Origin: Caryophanales bacterium UBA7278
GTDB taxonomy: Bacteria > Bacillota_I > Bacilli_A > RFN20 > CAG-826
Length of the DNA: 64,000 nt
NCBI GenBank assembly: GCA_002472275.1
Contig: DKRQ01000026.1
Span: 1 to 64,000 of the forward strand
Direction: 5' to 3'
Of the stretch, positions 6,870-15,161 are shown piece by piece. Numbering within the stretch: the stretch's first letter is position 1; every line of letters starts with the position of its first letter. The translations under genes were made by a program, and so were the position numbers. The notes under the pieces are model-generated. The model was given only the letters and a program-made list of their open reading frames with translations, had not been told where the DNA came from and did no database searches.

Positions 6870-9614
6870 TTACGCTTCGCGCTTTTTCTTGCGGCAGACC
6901 AGCAGGATTATCCCCGCGCCCACTCCAGCAAGGACGAGCAAGGGCACGATCCAGGAGGTCTTGTTGTTATTCAAGGCAAGGACGGTTTTCGCCCCAGCCC
7001 CAGGATCGCGGGAGAGGAAGTCCTCGTAAGCATCGGTTCCATGGGTGATGACGATGTAATCGTAACGGGCCATGGCGGGGCCGACCCTGCCAGCATAGGA
7101 ATGGTTGGCTTCGCGTAGAATCGTCTTGGCGGCCTTAGATAGGATCGAGGCACTGGCTTTCGCGCCGTCCCAATCGATGGTGGAAGCAACGCCATCGGGG
7201 TCACAACCCTCGGTATAAACGTCGAGGAAGTCGGCGGAATATTTTTCGGCGGCAACCTCGGCGCTTTCATAGGTGATGAGGATTTCCTCCACGTATAGAG
7301 CCCCGGATCTAGAACGGATCCCGATAAAGGGGTATTGTTTCGCTTCTGCTATCGCTATCTCTTCCGTTTCGGTTTCGTTTGCCACTTTGGTGAATGTCGC
7401 AATCAGGGTGCCTTGGGTCGCTGCGTCGGCGGAATAGAGATCCGTGGGTGCCGCATAAGCGGTTGATTTGCCATAGATTTCTAGAACTCGTCCCGTGGTG
7501 GTATTGCTATTCCAGGTGATTTGGATGGATTTGATTTTGCCTCCGGAAGAGGTTGTGACGATGCCGGAATTGTTATTATCAGTTCTGAGTTGGATGCTGG
7601 AGTAGTTGCCCGCGGAATTCCCTACATAAGTCGCGGAGGAGGATTCAACTTCGGCAGACCAGTCGTTGTATTTGGTTCCGCTGATGCCGGTTGTTGCGTT
7701 GTTTAGCGTGTCGGTCACGGTGAGGGTGACAGGGGTTGGTTCCTCATAAGATAGCCTTATCTCGGAGATGTACTGAGCATAGTTAAGCGAGCGGATTCCC
7801 ACGTAAGCGTAATCCCCGTCGATGAGGGAACTCAGGGTCGCCTCGGATCCATCGTAGAGGAACGTTTTGATGAGTTCGCCCTGCGTGTTCTCATCATAAA
7901 GGTCTGCCGCGGATTCATAGGGTGTATTTTTCCCATACACCTGAAGCGTTCTCGGGGCGGTGGTGGCCGCGTTCCAAGTGACCTGGACTTTGCGGATATT
8001 GCCGCCGGAAGCGGTGGTGACGATGCCGGAATTGCTATTGGTGGTCCTGATTTGGATGCTGCTGCTGTTGTACACGCTGCTATTGCCCGCGTAGACGGCG
8101 CTGCTGCCGGAAGGGTCGGATTTGCCAGACCAGTCGGTATATCCGCTGGAAACACCGGTGAATTCTTTATTTAAGACATCGGTCACTAAGTCAGAGGTAT
8201 CGGGGTTGACGGTGATGGAATAGGTGGTGGATTTTCCAAGGGTATGGCTAACGGTGATTTGATAGACGCCAGCCGCGGCAGAGGAGAACCCGGTGAACGT
8301 GCATTCGGCCGTCACGTCAGTTTCTCCCCCCGTGCTCCAATGGGCGGTCACGGTGGGGGCGACGAAACTATCGTTTATCTCATAAACCGTTTTCGCGTTG
8401 GTGACGGTCAAATAGGAAATCGTGGAGGGCGTTTCGCCCGAATCGCGGTAGCCGTTTATCACGTCATCGACCAAAGAGACGGTTCCGGTGGGGTTAGAGG
8501 AATAGTTCGTGATGGTCCTGCCGTCGCCAGCCACCGTGACGCTGCCCCAAATGTAGTCAACCCATTGGGGGTAATCGATGAAGGGGTTGCGGTTCTTGGT
8601 GAAGGAATTGTAAATGATGTTGTTACGGTGGATTTCGTATTCATCGACGGGGTCGAGCTTATGCCAGGCGAGAAGGTCGCGGAGGACGCCAAGCGAAACA
8701 GCGTGGCTCGAAGTCGAGGTTTCCGTGGCGATATCCGTGGAATCATCCAAGGTCAAATTGGGGTTTGCAGAGTCGATGTTGGAATCGGTTCCGGCGACGT
8801 TGTTATAACGGGCGACCATGTAGAAACAGGCCCTCGCGATGTCGCCTTTGTCGCAATCCTGCGGTTCGAAGACAGTCTGGCTGGAGTTGACGTTCAAAGC
8901 CGTGCCGGAATAGTTCCCCGTGTCAAAGGAATGTTTAACTCCCGAGTCATAATAGGACTTTGTTTTATCGATAAAGGCGTATGGATTGTTGTTGTGTGGC
9001 GTGATATTCACCCAGCCGTCGCCTGCCATAAGATGATGCAAGTCGCCACGAGCGCCGTATTTGCCTGTGACATCATCATCGAATCCCCTGCATTTCGGCC
9101 AAACGTGCTCGCGGTTAATGCCTGTTGTGTTGTTATGGTCGGCCCAGGCCGTTATCCGACCGGTCGAGTCACCACGGTTGCGATAAAGGACGTGGAGATA
9201 AGGGTCGTCGGACGAGTGGTATGAATAACCGGTGATTTTGTTCGTTGAGGAATTGTATGTGCCGCTTGTGATTTGGCTGGCAGGGCTTAGGCTCCAGTCG
9301 CGATCGGTGATTTCATATGCTTTCCAGATATTGTTCTTGGCGCCACTCGGATCATCGTAACTCAAATATTTCTGGCCATTGGATAGGATGGTCTTTAGTT
9401 TGGCCAGAAGGTCATTTCCATGGAGGCCGTTAACTCCCGAGTAGTAGGATTTGATGTCAGAGTCCGAAGCGTCGTTAAGGTCGATTTCCGAGGGAAGGCC
9501 TCCGTTCGAATATTGGCAATCCGCATCAACTTCGACTGGCGAATGGACGCCGGAAAGAGCCATTCCCGCAAGGAGAAGGAAGGCGGATGGGATTAGCAGC
9601 AACGCTTTTTTCAT
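6870..9614 (-). CDS. Secreted, membrane-anchored endonuclease I with Ig-like and duplicated C-terminal domains
   Basis: A 914-residue exported nuclease. Residues 1-25 are a signal peptide. Residues ~45-360 are the endonuclease I (EndA/NucM) domain, with NREHVWPK (H170), DLHHLMAGD (H193, H194) and NPYAFID, ending in NPFIDYPQWVDYIWG. A bacterial Ig-like domain follows (about 400-470). Two homologous ~140-residue modules come next (about 478-625 and 632-775), both reading SIQ.RT.N.NSGIVTT. After a short region comes a C-terminal transmembrane helix with the basic tail CRKKKREA. It would cut DNA or RNA outside the cell while held at the surface. The duplicated modules may be adhesion or binding domains. 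A paralogue lies at 10030-11658. Confidence 0.92.
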   Translation of the reverse strand: MKKALLLIPSAFLLLAGMALSGVHSPVEVDADCQYSNGGLPSEIDLNDASDSDIKSYYSGVNGLHGNDLLAKLKTILSNGQKYLSYDDPSGAKNNIWKAYEITDRDWSLSPASQITSGTYNSSTNKITGYSYHSSDDPYLHVLYRNRGDSTGRITAWADHNNTTGINREHVWPKCRGFDDDVTGKYGARGDLHHLMAGDGWVNITPHNNNPYAFIDKTKSYYDSGVKHSFDTGNYSGTALNVNSSQTVFEPQDCDKGDIARACFYMVARYNNVAGTDSNIDSANPNLTLDDSTDIATETSTSSHAVSLGVLRDLLAWHKLDPVDEYEIHRNNIIYNSFTKNRNPFIDYPQWVDYIWGSVTVAGDGRTITNYSSNPTGTVSLVDDVINGYRDSGETPSTISYLTVTNAKTVYEINDSFVAPTVTAHWSTGGETDVTAECTFTGFSSAAAGVYQITVSHTLGKSTTYSITVNPDTSDLVTDVLNKEFTGVSSGYTDWSGKSDPSGSSAVYAGNSSVYNSSSIQIRTTNSNSGIVTTASGGNIRKVQVTWNAATTAPRTLQVYGKNTPYESAADLYDENTQGELIKTFLYDGSEATLSSLIDGDYAYVGIRSLNYAQYISEIRLSYEEPTPVTLTVTDTLNNATTGISGTKYNDWSAEVESSSATYVGNSAGNYSSIQLRTDNNNSGIVTTSSGGKIKSIQITWNSNTTTGRVLEIYGKSTAYAAPTDLYSADAATQGTLIATFTKVANETETEEIAIAEAKQYPFIGIRSRSGALYVEEILITYESAEVAAEKYSADFLDVYTEGCDPDGVASTIDWDGAKASASILSKAAKTILREANHSYAGRVGPAMARYDYIVITHGTDAYEDFLSRDPGAGAKTVLALNNNKTSWIVPLLVLAGVGAGIILLVCRKKKREA

Positions 9615-9697
9615 GGGCCTATTTTTATCGTATCAAGCGATAAAAAGAAAGGGAATTAGGCAAAAGACGGCCAAAGAGAACCAAAGTATTGGTTCAA

Positions 9698-9733
9698 AGA
9701 AAAAAGCCAGGCGAGTCGATTTCGCCTGGCTTT
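9698..9733 (-). terminator. Strong terminator after the DUF1778 antitoxin gene
   Basis: A perfect 12-bp stem AAAGCCAGGCGA (703-714) and TCGCCTGGCTTT (722-733) has a 7-nt loop. On the minus strand it is followed by an uninterrupted T tract. It isolates the antitoxin gene from the downstream nuclease gene. Confidence 0.9.
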
Positions 9734-9742
9734 CTGCTCTTT

Positions 9743-9997
9743 TTAGGCCTTCATTAGGGTGGCCAACGCCTGGCTTGCCTTTGGGGGATTCTCTAGCAAA
9801 TCCATAATCTGATTCCACCCATCTTGGGACAAGGTGAGTTTCCTCTCCTTCTCCAAGTCATCGGCGGCCCGTTCCACCGCGGCGGATAGAACATAGGCCG
9901 ACAAAGACATCCCTTTCGAGGCCGCGGCATAGCGAAGGGTTTCTTTGTCAGCATTGCTGATCCTGACGGTGATGTGCCTTTTGGATTTATCCTTCAT
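9743..9997 (-). CDS. DUF1778 (TacA-like) ribbon-helix-helix antitoxin, orphan
   Basis: This 84-residue protein has an N-terminal RHH DNA-binding segment (ITVRISNADKETLRYAA...SAYVLSAA) and a C-terminal tail ending LLENPPKASQALATL. That tail is the typical DUF1778 toxin-binding extension, as in TacA, which neutralises GNAT acetyltransferase toxins. A good Shine-Dalgarno site AAAGGAGG stands 8 nt upstream. The usual partner gene, a GNAT toxin overlapping the 3' end, is missing: a strong terminator follows at once. It lies 32 nt downstream of the second endonuclease gene and may be cotranscribed with it. It may be a solitary repressor or the remnant of a toxin-antitoxin pair. Confidence 0.8.
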   Translation of the reverse strand: MKDKSKRHITVRISNADKETLRYAAASKGMSLSAYVLSAAVERAADDLEKERKLTLSQDGWNQIMDLLENPPKASQALATLMKA

Positions 9998-10029
9998 GGC
10001 CTAAGCCTCCTTTCTTTGCCTTTGGCAAT

Positions 10030-11658
10030 TTACTTTTTCTTCGATTTCGAGGAACTCTTCTTACCCGAGGACCCCGCGATCTTCTTCACGGCCTTTTTGA
10101 CCTTCTTCTGCCTGGATTTGGACTTAGAGGCCCAAACCGCGACGAGGATGACGATCACCAAAGCGGCCGCGCCGACGGCGATATAGACCCACAAGGGGAC
10201 TGAGGCCGGGGCGGGTTTCGCCTTCACGGTGATCTCATAGGTTGTCGTGATCAGGCCTTGATAGCTTACCGTGACGGTTTGCTTCCCTTCCTTGCTCATA
10301 TCATAACCGGTGAAGGAGCAGGCGACCGTCCTGGTCTTGCCATCTTCATCGGTGCCGAGGACCGTCGCGGGAACGAATTGGTCACCCACGGTGTATTCGG
10401 TTTTTGGATTCTGGACCGTAATCGACTTGATCGGGGAGGCGGGGCTAGGCTCGCTGCCTTCGTGAAGGGCGTCGGTCGAGGGATTCGCGGTCTTACTGAG
10501 GGTGGTGTCCCTATTCTTGGATTTGTGATTGGCCTCGTCATATTCGGCGGTGCCCCAAATCGCGTCGACCCATTCGGGGAAGTCGACGAAGGGGTTGCGG
10601 TTCTTTTCAAAGTTGCGGTAGACGATGTCGTTACGGTGGATTTCGTATTCGTCGACCGGGTCCATCTTATGCCAGGCGAGGAGGTCGCTAAGCAAGCCAT
10701 AGGAGACCGCCTTGGTGGGGGTGCTATAGATGGTCGCGTCGTCAATCACGTCATTGAGGAAGAGGTTAGGGTTACCTCCGTCGATCGTGTCGTCATCGCC
10801 CGCTAGGTTGTTATAACGGGCCACCATGTAGAAGCAGGCCCTCGCGATGTCACCTTTATCGGAGTCCTGCGGTTCGAAAACCGTGCCCGAACCGATCGTG
10901 GAGGAGACGCCCCTATAGTTGCCGTCGACGACCTTAACGCCATCGATCATATAGGCGGAACCTGCGTCATCGGCGATCTTCGCGGGATCGACGAAGCCAT
11001 AGTAGTAGTTGCTGTGACTAGAGGAATTGACATAGGAGTCGCCAGGAAGGAGGTGATGCAAATCGCCCCTGGCCCCAGGCCCGGTGAATTCGGTGGTGCC
11101 GTCTTTGCCAAAGCCGCGGGACTTGGCCCAGATGTGTTCCCTATCGATGCCTTTGTTATCGCCATGGTGGTCCCAGGCACGCAGGCGTCCTTTTTCTACG
11201 CCGGGGTTGCGATAGAGGACGTGGAGATAGGGGTTATCGAGTTTGTTGGCGTTGCTGCCGTACTTATAGCCGGTGATTTTGTTCGTGGTCGCGTCATAGA
11301 CCCCGTTGGTGATTTCCGAGGCGGGGGAAAGATTCCAGTCGCGGTCGGTGATTTCGTATGCCTTCCAGATGTCGCCTCCGCCGGAGTCGTAGCTATGGTA
11401 TTCCTGTCCGTTTTTGAGGATGGGTTTAAGGGCCTTGAGGAGGTTTTCGCCGTTAAGGTTCTTACCATTAAGGGCGGAGTAGTAGGCCCTGACGTCGGCC
11501 TCCTCGACGGGGTTAAGGTCGATATTGGTGGGAAGGGCGGCTTTTTTATAGCCCGAACCCGCGGCTAAAACGGGGGTGAATTCGGGAGCGGTCGAAACCG
11601 CGATGGCCATGGGGGCCAGAGTGAGGGGTAGCAAAGCTAAGAGCAGATTTTTCTTCAT
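10030..11658 (-). CDS. Secreted, membrane-anchored endonuclease I (paralogue 2)
   Basis: A 542-residue paralogue of the 6870-9614 nuclease. It has a signal peptide (MKKNLLLALLPLTLAP), the endonuclease I domain with DREHIWAKSRGFG, DLHHLLPGD and NPFVDFPEWVDAIWG, one Ig-like domain (SITVQNPKTEYTVGDQF...), then a transmembrane helix (VPLWVYIAVGAAALVIVILV) and a very Lys/Ser-rich cytoplasmic tail of about 35 residues. It lacks the duplicated modules of its sister. I chose the MKK start because both paralogues share the same upstream context (AAAAATA.GC.CATGAA); an in-frame ATG two codons earlier (11664) is the alternative. Surface nucleic-acid digestion is inferred. Confidence 0.92.
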   Translation of the reverse strand: MKKNLLLALLPLTLAPMAIAVSTAPEFTPVLAAGSGYKKAALPTNIDLNPVEEADVRAYYSALNGKNLNGENLLKALKPILKNGQEYHSYDSGGGDIWKAYEITDRDWNLSPASEITNGVYDATTNKITGYKYGSNANKLDNPYLHVLYRNPGVEKGRLRAWDHHGDNKGIDREHIWAKSRGFGKDGTTEFTGPGARGDLHHLLPGDSYVNSSSHSNYYYGFVDPAKIADDAGSAYMIDGVKVVDGNYRGVSSTIGSGTVFEPQDSDKGDIARACFYMVARYNNLAGDDDTIDGGNPNLFLNDVIDDATIYSTPTKAVSYGLLSDLLAWHKMDPVDEYEIHRNDIVYRNFEKNRNPFVDFPEWVDAIWGTAEYDEANHKSKNRDTTLSKTANPSTDALHEGSEPSPASPIKSITVQNPKTEYTVGDQFVPATVLGTDEDGKTRTVACSFTGYDMSKEGKQTVTVSYQGLITTTYEITVKAKPAPASVPLWVYIAVGAAALVIVILVAVWASKSKSRQKKVKKAVKKIAGSSGKKSSSKSKKK

Positions 11659-11720
11659 GAGCATATTTTTGTCCAAATAGGCATCGAAATAAAGCGAAAA
11701 CCTATGCAAAAACGGCACGA

Positions 11721-11751
11721 AAAAGAGAAAACCCCCGGATTACTCCGAGGG
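11721..11751 (-). terminator. Terminator overlapping the hypA stop codon
   Basis: The stem is CCCCCGGA (732-739) with TCCGAGGG (744-751), with one mismatch and loop TTAC. A minus-strand TTTTCTCTTTTT tract follows. The stop codon lies in the loop and stem. Confidence 0.7.
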
Positions 11752-12105
11752 TGATTCCTCTTGCTTGACCTCGATGTCGCGGATGTTGATTTCCTGCCCC
11801 GTCACGAGGTAGGTGTTGCCGGAGTGGCAATGGGGGCATTCCCTGCCGTATTTGACGGTGGGGTAGGTGGAATCGCAATCGCGGCAATAGGTGATGGCTT
11901 CCAGCACGACCAGGTCGAGGACGCAGTTCTGCAAATGCTCCGTCTTCTTCTTGGCCCATTCGAAGCAATCGCGGAAGTACTCGGGGACGACCCCTGAGAC
12001 CTCGCCGACCTCGAGGGTGATCTTGGTCACCTCCTTGACGGCGTTTTTCTTCGCGACTTCCTCGACGGCGTCGATCGTGTGGACGACGATACCGAGTTCG
12101 TGCAT
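11740..12105 (-). CDS. hypA: Hydrogenase/urease nickel metallochaperone HypA
   Basis: At 121 residues this is the normal HypA length. The N-terminal MHE nickel-binding triplet is present. The zinc site is two CxxC pairs: CRDC (near 74-77) and CPHC (near 92-95), separated by STYPTVKYGRE. The segment EVGEVSGVVPEYF is also family-typical. HypA delivers nickel to [NiFe] hydrogenase. The gene starts 2 nt after the stop of the large iron-sulfur flavoenzyme, so it belongs to that operon. No HypB-F and no hydrogenase subunit are in the window. It may serve a distant hydrogenase or be recruited to another metalloenzyme. Confidence 0.92.
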   Translation of the reverse strand: MHELGIVVHTIDAVEEVAKKNAVKEVTKITLEVGEVSGVVPEYFRDCFEWAKKKTEHLQNCVLDLVVLEAITYCRDCDSTYPTVKYGRECPHCHSGNTYLVTGQEINIRDIEVKQEESPSE

Positions 12106-12107
12106 GC

Positions 12108-15020
12108 TCAGTCGGTCACGTGCAGGTCGCTGCCGTTGCCGGTGAACTTCTGGCCCTTGAGGTTTTCCTTGGCGTATTTCTTCCAGGCTTTCCTCTTAGC
12201 CCTCATCTCCCTGGCTTCCTTGGAGAAGCTATGGCCGATGATGCGGAACTCGCGCTTGATGGCGTATTTGAGCAAACCGCCGACTTTGTCTTCGGCCCTC
12301 CTCATCGTGGAGCACTTGGGGTGATCGCGGACGAGGTGGATGGCGTCGAATTCGCAGCGGGTGGTGCAGAGGCCGCAGCCGATGCACTTGTTGGGGTCGA
12401 CGACGGAGACGCCGCAGGAGAGGCAGCGGCTGGTCTCGATCTTGACCTGCTCCTCGGTGAGGGTGAGGTGGGCGTCGCGGAAGGACTTCTTGTGGTCGAC
12501 CTTCTCGTCCATGCCTTCTTCCTGACGACCGGCGGTGTCATAGGAGGGGAAGGTGATGTCGTCTTTGTTGAGCGGGGTGAAGGAACGCCTGTTGAGGCCG
12601 ATGGTCGGGTGGGCCATGGGCTGGACGTGGCGGTGGAGGCTCTCGGCGACCGCGTGGCCGGCGGCGATGGCGTCGATTACGAACTTAGGACCGGTGAAGA
12701 CGTCGCCACCGACGTAAATGTCCGGATCGGCGGTCTGGTAGGTGAGTTTGTCGGCGATCGGGTAGTTGCCCCTCCAGAAGGTGACTTTACTGCCTTCGAG
12801 GAGTTTGCCCCATTCGATGGCCTGGCCGATCGCGAAGACGATCTGGTCGGCTTCGAGCTCGATGACTTCGTTCTCGTCATAGACGGGGGAGAACTTGCCG
12901 GTTTCGGGGTCGATGGTGCGGAGGCACTTCTTGAGGACGATGCCCTTGACGTTGCCCTTCTCGTCGACCTTGACTTCCTTGGGTCCCCAGGAGTTCATGA
13001 TCTCGATGTTCTCGTCGAGGGTCTCGGCGATTTCTTCTTTGGAAGCTGGCATGGTCTCGCGGTCTTCGAGGGCGACCATCTTGACGGAGGCGGCCTCGAG
13101 GCGCTTGGCGGTACGGGCGCAGTCGACGGCGACGTTGCCGCCACCGATGACAACCACGTTGCCCTTGAACTTCTTGGACTGGTCCTCGAACGCCTTCTTG
13201 AGATATTCGACGGCGATCTCAGTGCCCTTGGCATTGTCGTTGGGGACGCCAGGACGACGGCCACCCTGGCAGCCAATCGCGATGTAGAAGGCTTTATAGC
13301 CTTGCTTCTTGAGTTCTTCGATGGTGATGTCTTTGCCGACCTCGACGCCGCACTTGATTTCGGCGCCTAGGGCCTTGATGACCTCGATTTCGGCGTCGAT
13401 GACGTCCTTCTCGAGCTTATAGGTCGGGATGCCATAGGTGAGCATGCCGCCGGGGCGCTCGTTCTTTTCGAAGACGGTCGGACGATAGCCCATCTCGGCG
13501 AGATAATAGGCCGCGCTTAGGCCAGCGGGGCCGGCGCCGATGATGGCGATCTTCTCCTTCCATTCGCCATGGACGGAGGGAATCTTCTTTTCGGGGATGT
13601 AGCGATGTTCCTGCTTGATTTCCCAATCGGCGACGAACTTCTTGACGGCGTCGATGGAGACCGGGGCGTCGATGGTGCCACGGGTGCAGGCCTGCTCGCA
13701 GCGCTTGTTGCAAACGCGGCCGCAGACGGCGGGAAGCGGGTTCTCTCTCTTGATGAGCTCGAGGGCGCCCATGTAGTCGCCTTCTTTGGCTTTCTTTAGA
13801 TAGGCCTGGACGGGGACGTGGGCAGGGCAGGCGGCCTTGCAGGGCGCGGTGCCGCTAGCGTAGGTGTTGGACATCCTCGCGGTGTCGCGGTAGTTCTCGT
13901 CCCAAGCGTATCTGCCCCATTTGAGTTTGTCGGGGAGCGGAGCCTTGGGATAGGTGACGGCTTGGCCATCCTTCTTGCAGAGCCTCTGGCCTAGTTTAGG
14001 AGCGCCGGCGGGGCAGATCTCGACGCAATAGCCGCAAGCCACGCACTTCGAGGGATCGACCTTGGCGGTATAAGCCGAACGGGAAAGGTTCGGGGTGTTG
14101 AACAAAAGGGAGGTACGCAGAGCGTTGCAGATCTTCACGTCGCAGTTGCAGATGTCGAAGATCTTGTTTTCGCCGTCGATGTTGGTGATCTGGTGGACGA
14201 AGCCGTTGTCCTCGGCTTTCTTCATGATCTCGAGGGCTTGCTCCTTGGTGATGTAGTGGGCCCTGCCGGTTTCGACGGTGTAGTCGGCCATGTCGCCGAC
14301 CTGGACGCACCAATCGTCGGGATCGTCCGCGCAGCCATCGCCTAGTTTGGCGCGGCTATAACGGCAAGAGCAGATACCGGCCGAGATGTGGCCGTCGTAT
14401 TTCTTGAGCCAATAGGAGATCTTCTCGAGCTTGATGGCCTGCTGTTCGGCGGAGATGGCCTTCTCGACGGGGATGACGTGCATACCGACGCCATCGCCGC
14501 CAGGGGGAATCATCTCGGTGACGCCCGCGAGGGGGATGAAGGTCATCCTTTCGAAGAAGTTGGCAACTGCGGGGTTGCGCTCGATGCGGTCCTTGGAGGA
14601 GTTGAATAGCTCGGCCGAGCCAGGGACGAAGTAGGAGAGCTTATAGCGCTTGACCTTCGGGGCGTCCTTGATGGGGCCATTATCGTCATAATAATCGCCA
14701 TAGTCGTATTCGATGATGCCGCTGACGGACATTTCATCGAGGTACTTCTGAAGCTGGATGGGCTCGATCTTCGGGAACTTCTTGCGAAGATCCTCGAAGG
14801 TGTAGCACTTCCTCTGCTTCATCTTGAGCAGGATGTCGACGTGCTCTTCGGTGAGCATCTCCCTTAGGCCCCAATACTCGGGATCGTCGGCTTTGACGCC
14901 TTTGAGTTTGTGGACGACGACGTCCGTGATCTTTTTCCCGAGCTTGGCGTATTTCTTTTTGAAATCTGCCTCGCCTTGGTATTTGCTGACTACCTCGGGC
15001 TTTGTTACCTGTTCTGGCAT
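12108..15020 (-). CDS. Large iron-sulfur NAD(P)/FAD oxidoreductase (GltD-like core with extra ferredoxin modules)
   Basis: A 970-residue cytosolic redox enzyme. Residues 1-200 include a winged-helix-like segment (CYTFEDLRKKFPKIEPIQLQ). Residues 215-300 are a cysteine-rich region (ICSCRYSRAKLGDGC, ICNCDVKIC). A ferredoxin motif CVACGYCVEICP is at 326-337. A GltD-type dicluster segment spans 394-447, followed by the FAD Rossmann motif GAGPAG (495-500) and the NAD(P) motif GGGNVAVD (626-633). A C-terminal ferredoxin CIGCGLCTTRCE is at 879-890. Such proteins move electrons between NAD(P)H and ferredoxin-like carriers in anaerobes; the actual partner is unknown. The start at 15020 follows AAGGAGA, and a TATAAT box lies at 15063-15068. 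The longer reading frame to 15161 crosses that promoter and is rejected. Codons are strongly C/G-ending, which suggests high expression. Confidence 0.88.
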   Translation of the reverse strand: MPEQVTKPEVVSKYQGEADFKKKYAKLGKKITDVVVHKLKGVKADDPEYWGLREMLTEEHVDILLKMKQRKCYTFEDLRKKFPKIEPIQLQKYLDEMSVSGIIEYDYGDYYDDNGPIKDAPKVKRYKLSYFVPGSAELFNSSKDRIERNPAVANFFERMTFIPLAGVTEMIPPGGDGVGMHVIPVEKAISAEQQAIKLEKISYWLKKYDGHISAGICSCRYSRAKLGDGCADDPDDWCVQVGDMADYTVETGRAHYITKEQALEIMKKAEDNGFVHQITNIDGENKIFDICNCDVKICNALRTSLLFNTPNLSRSAYTAKVDPSKCVACGYCVEICPAGAPKLGQRLCKKDGQAVTYPKAPLPDKLKWGRYAWDENYRDTARMSNTYASGTAPCKAACPAHVPVQAYLKKAKEGDYMGALELIKRENPLPAVCGRVCNKRCEQACTRGTIDAPVSIDAVKKFVADWEIKQEHRYIPEKKIPSVHGEWKEKIAIIGAGPAGLSAAYYLAEMGYRPTVFEKNERPGGMLTYGIPTYKLEKDVIDAEIEVIKALGAEIKCGVEVGKDITIEELKKQGYKAFYIAIGCQGGRRPGVPNDNAKGTEIAVEYLKKAFEDQSKKFKGNVVVIGGGNVAVDCARTAKRLEAASVKMVALEDRETMPASKEEIAETLDENIEIMNSWGPKEVKVDEKGNVKGIVLKKCLRTIDPETGKFSPVYDENEVIELEADQIVFAIGQAIEWGKLLEGSKVTFWRGNYPIADKLTYQTADPDIYVGGDVFTGPKFVIDAIAAGHAVAESLHRHVQPMAHPTIGLNRRSFTPLNKDDITFPSYDTAGRQEEGMDEKVDHKKSFRDAHLTLTEEQVKIETSRCLSCGVSVVDPNKCIGCGLCTTRCEFDAIHLVRDHPKCSTMRRAEDKVGGLLKYAIKREFRIIGHSFSKEAREMRAKRKAWKKYAKENLKGQKFTGNGSDLHVTD

Positions 15021-15062
15021 GGTGTTCTCCTTGTTTTGGATGTGTTGAACAAAAGTACGGAA

Positions 15063-15068
15063 ATTATA
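15063..15068 (-). promoter_or_regulatory. -10 box of the oxidoreductase-hypA operon
   Basis: TATAAT on the minus strand gives a leader of about 40 nt with an AAGGAGA Shine-Dalgarno site before the ATG at 15020. The -35 is not obvious. Confidence 0.55.
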
Positions 15069-15148
15069 CCCCCAATTTACGAGCGCGCCTAGGGTGCAGA
15101 AATAGGGGATGGCGGTGCCTAAAAATGGAAAATAGACGCTGCAAATGC

Positions 15149-15154
15149 TAGATT
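15149..15154 (+). promoter_or_regulatory. Extended -10 box of the phosphopantetheinyl transferase gene
   Basis: TGC-TAGATT lies 7 nt before the ATG at 15162. There is no Shine-Dalgarno site, so the message is predicted to start at or beside the ATG. Confidence 0.5.
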
Positions 15155-15161
15155 TAGGCAC

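Noticed and set aside
12120..13370. 416-codon open frame on the plus strand opposite the oxidoreductase gene
   Set aside because: The frame is a shadow of a C/G-ending coding strand. Its product is Gly/Asp/Val-rich with no motif, while the opposite strand has clear cofactor motifs. Similar shadows at 8244-9224 and 32094-33143 are rejected for the same reason.
15021..15161. 47-residue N-terminal extension of the oxidoreductase
   Set aside because: It would run across the TATAAT and the AAGGAGA ribosome site. The start at 15020 is better supported.
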